A program made the position numbers and the translations under genes. Of a DNA stretch of 64,000 bases, positions 57,321 to 64,000 are shown in pieces. Positions within the stretch are counted from its first letter, which is position 1, and each line of letters opens with the position of its first letter. The notes under the pieces are model-generated. The model saw only the letters and a list, made by a program, of their open reading frames with translations. It made no database searches and was not told where the DNA came from. Location of the stretch: assembly GCF_045679555.1 (NCBI RefSeq), contig NC_092091.1, forward strand, positions 89,472,548-89,536,547, given 5' to 3'. The DNA comes from Salvelinus alpinus. Its lineage: Eukaryota; Chordata; Actinopteri; Salmoniformes; Salmonidae.

Positions 57321-58275
57321 AACAGTCAAAATAAGGTTTAAAACAGTCAAAATAAGGTTTATAACAGTCAAAATAAGGGTTATAACAGTCAAAATAAGGT
57401 TTATAACAGTCACAATAAGGTTTATAACAGTCAAAATAAGGTTTACAACAGTCAAAATAAGGTTTATAACAGTCAAAATAAGGTTTACAACAGTCAAAAT
57501 AAGGTTTACAACAGTCAAAATAAGGTTTACAACAGTCAAAATAAGGTTATATTGATTTACAACAGTCAAAATAAGGTTTACAACAGTCAAAATAAGTTTT
57601 ACAACAGTCAAAATAAGGGTTATAACAGTCAAAATAAGGTTTACAAAAGTCAAAATAAGGTTTATAACAGTCAAAATAAGGTTTATAACAGTCAAAATAA
57701 GGTTATATTGGTTTACAACAGTCAAAATAAGGTTTACAACAGTCAAAATAAGGTTTATAACAGTCAAAATAAGGTTTATAACAGTCAAAATAAGGTTTAT
57801 AACAGTCAAAATAAGGTTTATAACAGTCAAAATAAGGTTATATTGGTTTACAACAGTCAAAATAAGGTTTATAACAGTCAAAATAAGGTTTATAACAGTC
57901 AAAATAAGGTTATATTGGTTTACAACGGTCAAAATAAGGTTTACAACAGTCAAAATAAGGTTTACAACAGTCAAAATAAGGTTTACAACAGTCAAAATAA
58001 GGTTTATAACAGTCAAAATAAGGTTTATAACAGTCAAAATAAGGTTATATTGGTTTACAACAGTCAAAATAAGGTTTATAACAGTCAAAATAAGGTTTAT
58101 AACAGTCAAAATAAGGTTATATTGGTTTACAACAGTCAAAATAAGGTTATATTGGTTTACAACAGTCAAAATAAGGTTTACAACAGTCAAAATAAGGTTT
58201 ACAACAGTCAAAATAAGGTTTACAAACAGTCAAAATAAGGTTTATAACAGTCAAAATAAGGTGTATAACAGCTTT
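57321..58275. repeat. 21-bp minisatellite
   Basis: Unit ggtttataacagtcaaaata then a (21 bp), about 43 copies, periodically joined by a 27-bp variant ggttatattggtttacaaca. Because the length is a multiple of three, the minus strand is open for 309 codons (NLILTVV); this is repeat translation. Confidence 0.95.
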
Positions 58276-58498
58276 CGGATTGGTCAAATAATTATTCATA
58301 TGATTACCTAAGGAGTGCTGTAAAAGAATAAAGTCAAGGACATGTTATTGGCGCTAGTGGCACTGTGAGTTACGCCATATAGTTTCCCCATTATATTTAT
58401 TAGTTCCACCTGCAGGTCTCAGGTGATAGCAGGTGATCAACACACCTCAGGGCCATGCTGCCTACGTGAATTCCCCTGTCTGTCTGTCTTTCTCTCTC

Positions 58499-58670
<172 letters not shown>

Positions 58671-58697
58671 GACCGTGGGTGTCCAGATAAATGTATC

Positions 58698-58757
58698 TCC
58701 CTCTCTCTCTCTCTCTCTCTCTCTCCTTGCTCGCTCTTTTTCTCTTTCATGCTCTTT

Positions 58758-58827
<70 letters not shown>

Positions 58828-58864
58828 TCTCCCTCTTTCTCTCTCTCTCTCTCTCCCTCCCTCC
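58698..58864. repeat. (CT)n microsatellite, interrupted
   Basis: CT runs broken by ccttgctcgctctttttctc, then a long pure run at 58762-58821. Confidence 0.96.
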
Positions 58865-58985
58865 CCCTGTGTGTCATAAATGGACTGATAGTGGGACCCG
58901 GAGCCAGAAGAGGGGCACGTAGTCGGCCATAAACCTCCTAAACACCACGTGTCTCTGATAGACAGATAGAACGGACAGATAACCG

Positions 58986-59009
58986 AGAGAGAGAGAGGGG
59001 GGATACAGA

Positions 59010-59056
<47 letters not shown>
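58986..59056. repeat. (GA)n microsatellite
   Basis: GA runs with short ggggg and tacag interruptions. Together with the CT tract on the same strand it could form an inverted pair. Confidence 0.95.
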
Positions 59057-59058
<2 letters not shown>

Positions 59059-59064
59059 CAGACC

Positions 59065-59510
59065 TGGCTCTCAAGAGAAGACAGGCTTTGTGCACACTGC
59101 CCACAAAATGTATGTCCACATTAGAGACATATATTTCCCACAGATCAGACAGACTCACAAAGAATTTCAAAACAAATAGAACATTGATAAATCCCATATC
59201 TGTTAGGCGAAGTGTGTTGTCACAGCAGCAAGATGTGTGGCCCGTTGCCATGACAAAAGGGCAACCAGTGGAACACAAACAACATTCTAAATACAGCCTA
59301 TATCTGTTTATTTATTTTACCTTTCATACTTCGACTACTTGCACATTGTTACAACACTGTACATAACCAATAATATAACATTGAAATGTCTCTATTATTT
59401 GAAATCTTTTGTGATTGTAATGTTTCCCTTGTTTATTTCCCTTTTGTTTATTTTTTATTCCGTTTGCTTTGGCAATGTAAACATGTTTCCCATGCCAATG
59501 AAGCCCTTTT
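59065..59510 (+). mobile_element. LINE 3' tail fragment
   Basis: The stretch from cagcagcaagatgtgtggcc through atttattttacctttcatac to ggcaatgtaaacatgtttcc and ccatgccaatgaagccctt resembles the 3' untranslated end of a LINE common in fish. Coding remnant upstream is only suggestive (TYISHRSDRLTKNFKTN). Confidence 0.55.
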
Positions 59511-59647
59511 CATCTCTGTACCGGTACCCCCTGTATATGGCCTCGCTACTGTTATTTTACTGGTGCTCCTTAAGTATTTGTTATTTTTATCAGTTCAGTT
59601 TAGTAATTTAGTATTATTTTTTCTTAAAACTGCTTTGTTGGTAACTT

Positions 59648-61085
59648 TTTAGGGATAGGGATAGGGATAGTATTTTCACTTTGGATGAATAGCGTGCCCA
59701 GAGTGAACTGCCTCCTACTCTGTCCCAGATGCTAATATATGCATATTATTATTACTATTGGACAGAAAACACTCTGAAGTTTCTAAAACTGTTTGAATGA
59801 TGTCTGTGAGTATAACAGAACTCATATGGCAGGCAAAAACCTGAGAAAAAATCCAAACAGGAAGTGAGAATTCTGAGGCTGGTCGATTTTCAACTCATCG
59901 CCTATTGAAATCCCAGTAAGATATGGATCTGTTTGCACTTCCTACGCCTTCCACTAGATGTCAACAGTCTGTAGAACGTTGAATGAAGTCTCTACTGTGA
60001 TGTTGAGCCGGATGGGAGATGTTTGAGTCAGTGGTCTGGCAGAGTGCCAGTTCCTGGTCACGCGCATTCCACATGATATCGTCTTGCGTTCCATTACTTC
60101 TGTAGACACAAAGGAATTCTCCAGTTGGAACGTTATTGAATATTTATGATAACAACATCCTGAAGATTGATTCTCTAATTAGTTTGACAAGCTTATTCCT
60201 GTAATATAACTTTTTTAAGTTTTCGTCCGACGTTCGCCTGGACCTGTGCGAGTGTTTGGACATGTGTACTAAACGTGCTAGCAAAAGTAGCTACTTGGAC
60301 ATAAATAATGGACATTATCGAACAAAACAACAATTTATTGTGGAACTAGGATTCCTGGGAGTGCATTCTGATGAAGATCATCAAAGGTAAGGGAATATTT
60401 ATGATGTAATTTTTTTTCTTCTGTTGACTCCAAAATGGCGGAGAAATGTTGTTTATATCTGAGCGCCGTCTCAGATTATTGCATGGTGTGCTTTTTCCGT
60501 AAAGTTTTTTTGAAATTTGACACAGCGGTTGCATTAAGAACAAGTGTATCTTTAATTCTATGTAAAACATGTATCTTTCATCAAAGTTTATGATGAGTAT
60601 TTCTGTTATTTGATGTGACTCTGCAATTTCGTCGGATATTTTGGAGGCATTTCTGAACATGGCGCCAATGTAAACTGAGATTTTTGGATATAAATATGCA
60701 CATTATCGAACAAAACATACATGTATTGTGTAACATGATGTCCTATGAGTGTCATCTGATGAAGATCATCAAAGGTTAGTGATTAATTTTATCTCTATTT
60801 CTGCTTTTTGTGACTCCTATCTTTGGCTGGGAAAATGGCTGTGTGTTTTTTGGACTTGGCGGTGATCTAACATAATCATATGTTGTGTTTTCGCTGTAAA
60901 AACATTTTTTTAATCGGACACGATGGGTAGATTAACAAGATGTTTATCTTTCATTTGCTGTATTGGACTTGTTAATGTGTGAAAGTTACATATTTCTACA
61001 AAATATTTTTGCATTTCCCGCGCTGCCTTTTCAGCGGAATGTTGTCAGGGGTTCCGCTAGCGGAACGTGTGTCCTAGAAAGGGGG
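59648..61085 (+). mobile_element. 1.4-kb salmonid dispersed repeat
   Basis: Starts ttagggatagggatagggat, continues cgtgcccagagtgaactgcc, and closes gttccgctagcggaacgtgt. I recognise this as a very abundant salmonid repeat without a coding frame. It contains two related ~390-bp modules; see findings. Superfamily not assigned. Confidence 0.65.
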
Positions 61086-61122
61086 CTTTTAGGTATGCAT
61101 TTCATTGTAAGGTCTAGACCTT

Positions 61123-61166
61123 AGTGAGTGAGTGAGTGAGTGAGTGAGTGAGTGAGAGTGAGAGTG
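61123..61166. repeat. (GTGA)n microsatellite
   Basis: About ten GTGA units, then gagagtgaga. Confidence 0.95.
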
Positions 61167-61530
61167 ATAAATAATCTTGTAAAATGTGTATAAATATAGT
61201 TTCTGTTCAATTTCATCTCCATTTATTTAGTGTCATATCACATCATCCCACATCATCAACACACTTAGATAATCACACTGTTCAACAATAAATTACTAAA
61301 ATATTTGTACATTCATCACAGTCAACCACTGCTTGAATACATAATTACCGTATTTAATTGACAAAATAACTTACTTAATGATAACACCTTAAAACGATGC
61401 GTTGCGATCATCAAAATAGTCAGAATACACGATATTAATATATGAATAATACAGATGTGTATTTTCCTAAAAGTCAAGAAATAAATCTACTGATAAAAGT
61501 AGCAATATGATAAGTAGTTTGTCTTAAGGA
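61167..61530. other. AT-rich unique sequence
   Basis: No gene or repeat recognised. Confidence 0.5.
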
Positions 61531-61626
61531 CAGGTCCTGTTGGTCCCTGTTACAGGTCCTGTTGGTCCCTGTTACAGGTCCTGTTGGTCCCTGTTACAGG
61601 TCCTGTTGTCCCTGTTACAGGTCCTG
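61531..61626. repeat. 22-bp short tandem repeat
   Basis: Four and a half copies of caggtcctgttggtccctgt then ta; one copy lost a g. Confidence 0.9.
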
Positions 61627-61693
61627 GCTAAATTCACAACCTGGAATCCATTTCCATCATGGCCACCTAATCATCCCCCTCATTCCTAATCGG

Positions 61694-62412
61694 CAGCCAT
61701 TTTGTGCCAGAACGCTCACCACACATCAGCTAGCACGGTGGAGAGGTGAATGATGCGATGAGCGTTCTGGCACAAAATGGCTGCCGTGCATCACCCACAC
61801 ATCAGCTAGCACGGTGGAGAGGTGAATGATGTGATGAGCGTTCTGGCACAAAATGGCTGCCGTGCATCACCCACACATCAGCTAGCACGGTGGAGAGGTG
61901 AATGATGTGATGAGCGTTCTGGCACAAAATGGCTGCCGTGCATCACCCACACATCAGCTAGCACGGTGGAGAGGTGAATGATGTGATGAGCGTTCTGGCA
62001 CAAAATGGCTGCCGTGCATCACCCACACATCAGCTAGCACGGTGGAGAGGTGAATGATGTGATGAGCGTTCTGGCACAAAATGGCTGCCGTGCATTACCC
62101 ACACATCAGCTAGCACGGTGGAGAGGTGAAAGATGTGATGAGCGTTCTGGCACAAAATGGCTGCCGTGCATCACCCACACATCAGCTAGCACGGTGGAGA
62201 GGTGAATGATGTGATGAGCGTTCTGGCACAAAATGGCTGCCGTGCATTACCCACACATCAGCTAGCACGGTGGAGAGGTGAAAGATGTGATGAGCGTTCT
62301 GGCACAAAATGGCTGCCGTGCATCACCCACACATCAGCTAGCACGGTGGAGAGGTGAATGATGTGATGAGCGTTCTGGCACAAAATGGCTGCCGTGCATC
62401 ACCCACACATCG
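61694..62412. repeat. 76-bp minisatellite with an inverted leader
   Basis: Nine units of 76 bp from about 61722 (cacatcagctagcacggtgg, then gagcgttctggcacaaaatg). The 27 bp before the array (gcagccattttgtgccagaa cgctcac) is the complement of the end of the unit, so the left edge can fold into a hairpin. Confidence 0.93.
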
Positions 62413-62435
62413 GTGGTGGATGAGGTGAGTTTCAC

Positions 62436-62518
62436 CCTTACTATGTAAAGGGGTTTGAATCCCTCTCAGTTAGTAGAAAGGCTCTATATAAATACAATCC
62501 ATCATTATTATTATTATT
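62436..62518 (+). mobile_element. Dispersed fish repeat tail with (ATT)n
   Basis: tatgtaaaggggtttgaatc, then aggctctatataaatacaat, then an (ATT)n run: the tail of a widespread fish retroelement. Too short to classify. Confidence 0.5.
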
Positions 62519-62629
62519 ACGTTGTTCATATGCGACCAACTTTACAAGCTGCTAGGTAGTAGCACCGGACTGATATCTAGGAATAGGCCATAACACCGGT
62601 TAACATCTCATAAGCATGACATGGGACTA

Positions 62630-62824
62630 GGGTTGCAAAATTATACTCATTTTTCCCCAAATGTCCTGTTTTTCCAGAAATCCTGTTTAGAAGATTCCTG
62701 GAATTAGGAGGAAATAACCAGGAAATCCAGGAATCCTCTGAACAGGAAATCTGGGAATCTTCTAACCAGGAAATCTGGGAAAACAACAGGGAATTTTGGA
62801 ATAGTTATTGGAATGTTGTAACCC
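62630..62824. mobile_element. 195-bp MITE with TA duplication
   Basis: Terminal inverted repeats gggttgcaaaat and ...atgttgtaaccc, flanked by TA (62628-62629 and 62825-62826). The interior is filled with aggaaatc/cctg repeats in both orientations, giving a palindromic character. No coding capacity. Confidence 0.8.
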
Positions 62825-62930
62825 TACATAGGACCTTTATAACCGTGTCATAGAAGAGTCCTAATACCATAATCACATTATAGACGGGTTATAATGCCTA
62901 CATGAAGCGGTTACGAAGTGTTACGAAGCA

Positions 62931-63296
62931 TCAAAGCTGCGTTGCTTTCAAGTCATCCTCTTTGTCCTCCCTCTTTTTCTCCCAGTCAACACCGTTCGTC
63001 ACGGCAGGGTTGTCGTACATCTCCAGGAAAGGCCCTCCTCCTTTCTTCTCCTTCTCCTCCTCCTCCTCCTCCTCATCCTCCTGTCCGGTCCGACAGCCCT
63101 TGCAGCAGCAGCAGCATTTGGCGGCTACCACGGCGACCGCGCGGTCCCAGGGTTCTAAGGAGTGGGTCCAGAGAGGCAGGAAGTCCCAGGAGTGCAGTAG
63201 TGCGGGGAGACAGCTGGGCAGTCGTGTCTGGAACACGTTCACTATAACGATGATGATCAACAAGGTCACTATGGGAACACCCACACCAACCAGCAC
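62931..63296 (-). CDS. slc34a2: Last coding exon of an slc34a2-like Na/phosphate cotransporter
   Basis: After a CAG acceptor (63297-63299, minus strand) a 366-bp frame encodes the final 121 residues to a TGA. It starts with a hydrophobic segment (VLVGVGVPIVTLLIIIVIVN), then the intracellular SWDFLPLWTHSLEPWDRAV block, a cysteine cluster (KCCCCCKGC), an acidic Glu tract, a YDNPAVTNG motif and a basic/acidic tail. The TM end, PLW..SL.PWD block, polycysteine cluster and DN motif in this order are characteristic of the C-terminus of NaPi-IIb (SLC34A2), which imports phosphate with sodium at the apical membrane of intestine and kidney epithelia. The upstream exons must lie beyond 64000. The Glu tract and short tail may be teleost features. 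No break seen. Confidence 0.82.
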   Translation of the reverse strand: MLVGVGVPIVTLLIIIVIVNVFQTRLPSCLPALLHSWDFLPLWTHSLEPWDRAVAVVAAKCCCCCKGCRTGQEDEEEEEEEKEKKGGGPFLEMYDNPAVTNGVDWEKKREDKEDDLKATQL

Positions 63297-63404
63297 CTGG
63301 CGAGAGAAGAAGAAACAGTGTACAGTGGAGTCGGTGGAGTTGACAAGGGGAGAGGCTTCCTTCCAATCACATGACCAATCTAAACTAATCTGCCAAACTA
63401 ACCC
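63297..63404 (-). other. Intron of the slc34a2-like gene
   Basis: Starts from the acceptor side of the terminal exon; a LINE interrupts it from about 63405. Confidence 0.6.
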
Positions 63405-64000
63405 TGATTCAGATGACCATCCTACCCATGATAGATTACGGAGACGTCATTTATAGATCGGCAGGTAAGGGTGCTCTCGAGCGGCTAGATGTTCTTTACC
63501 GTTCGGCCGTCAAATTTGCCACCAATGCTCCTCATAGGACACATCACTACCCTCTATACTCCTCTGTAAACTGGTCATCTCTGTATACCCGTTGCAAGGC
63601 CCACTGGTTGATGGCTATTTATAAAACCCTCTTAGGCCTCACTCCCCCCTATCTGAGATATCTATTGCAGCCCTCATCCTCCACATACAACACCCGCTCT
63701 GCCAGTCACATTCTGTTAAAGGTCCCCAAAGCACACACATCCCTGGGTCGCTCCTCTTTTCAGTTCGCTACAGCTAGCGACTGGAACGAGCTGCAATAAA
63801 CACTCAAACTGAACAGTTTTCTCTCAATCTCTTCATTCAAAGACTCAATCATGGACACTCTTACTGACAGTTGTGGCTGCTTCGCGTGATGTATTGTTGT
63901 CTCTACCTTCTTGACCTTTGTGCTGTTGTCTGTGCCCAATAATATTTGTACCATGTTTTGTGCTGCTTCCATGTTGTGTTGCTACCATGTTGTTGTCATG
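63405..64000 (+). pseudogene. 5'-truncated LINE in slc34a2 intron
   Basis: 128-codon frame (63413-63799) with the C-terminal part of a non-LTR retrotransposon polymerase (MIDYGDVIYRSAGKGALERL, then THHYPLYSSVNWSSL and YNTRSASHILLKVPKAHTSL), ending WNELQ. A 3' untranslated region with repeated gtgttgctaccatgttgt follows and continues off the right edge. It lies antisense to the slc34a2-like gene and resembles the family of the fragment at 38213-38421. Start is truncated, so it is inactive. Confidence 0.85.

Noticed and set aside
57282-58211. 309-codon NLILTVV protein on the minus strand
   Set aside because: Translation of the 21-bp minisatellite; no start context, no non-repetitive domain.
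59648-59672. Telomere-like gggata run
   Set aside because: Only three units of agggat, not the vertebrate ttaggg tract; it is the start of the dispersed repeat.

Overview
The window looks like one stretch of a salmonid fish nuclear genome (trout, salmon or char type). The evidence is Tc1/Sleeping Beauty-type transposon ends, tRNA-derived salmonid SINE fragments, several dispersed repeats I recognise as common in salmonids, a Harbinger transposon, spliced genes with GT-AG introns, vertebrate-type U1 snRNA genes and an slc34a2-like exon. It is overwhelmingly repetitive. The organism call rests on recognition of repeat families, not on a database search.

Layout. 1-1621: a 39-bp minisatellite, two decayed Tc1-type transposon ends and an AC microsatellite. 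1857-6427: a 45/42-bp minisatellite of about 100 units. 6760-19267: a 39-bp minisatellite whose unit encodes METEEDSEFHVKR; it appears to have expanded inside an exon of an unrecognised host gene. It is organised into higher-order blocks, each marked by the same 235-bp solo-LTR-like insertion (six copies, all flanked by TCAA). 19865-24326: an apparently complete Harbinger DNA transposon with both of its genes, a Myb/SANT-like DNA-binding protein (8 exons) and a HARBI1-type DDE nuclease (4 exons).

25030-48670: a tandem array of six U1 snRNA genes, all on the + strand. Each has an SPH/ZNF143-like site near -210 and a PSE near -60. Complete units also carry a conserved short upstream ORF region, an old SINE, a ~54-bp-arm inverted repeat and a 33-bp minisatellite. 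Between U1 copies 5 and 6 the array is split by nested insertions: a SINE-like fragment, a LINE inside an older LINE fragment, a SINE, a pogo-like MITE, and a young endogenous retrovirus on the minus strand. The retrovirus has two 697-bp LTRs that read as identical and a 4-bp target duplication. Its only recognisable coding remnants are env, with two TM modules. It has no recognisable gag-pol, and it carries a seven-fold repeat of its polypurine tract and adjoining hairpins.

48671-62410: a chain of unrelated minisatellites (units of about 22, 43, 52, 50, 29, 21 and 76 bp), long GT, CT and GA microsatellites, a solo LTR, LINE tails, a 1.4-kb dispersed repeat and one isolated exon-like segment. 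62628-64000: a TA-flanked MITE, the terminal coding exon of an slc34a2-like phosphate transporter (minus strand), and a 5'-truncated LINE running off the window.

Functional content is therefore: the U1 snRNA array, the two Harbinger proteins, the slc34a2 terminal exon, and two candidate host exons of unknown family. Nearly all other long open frames are minisatellite or microsatellite translations.
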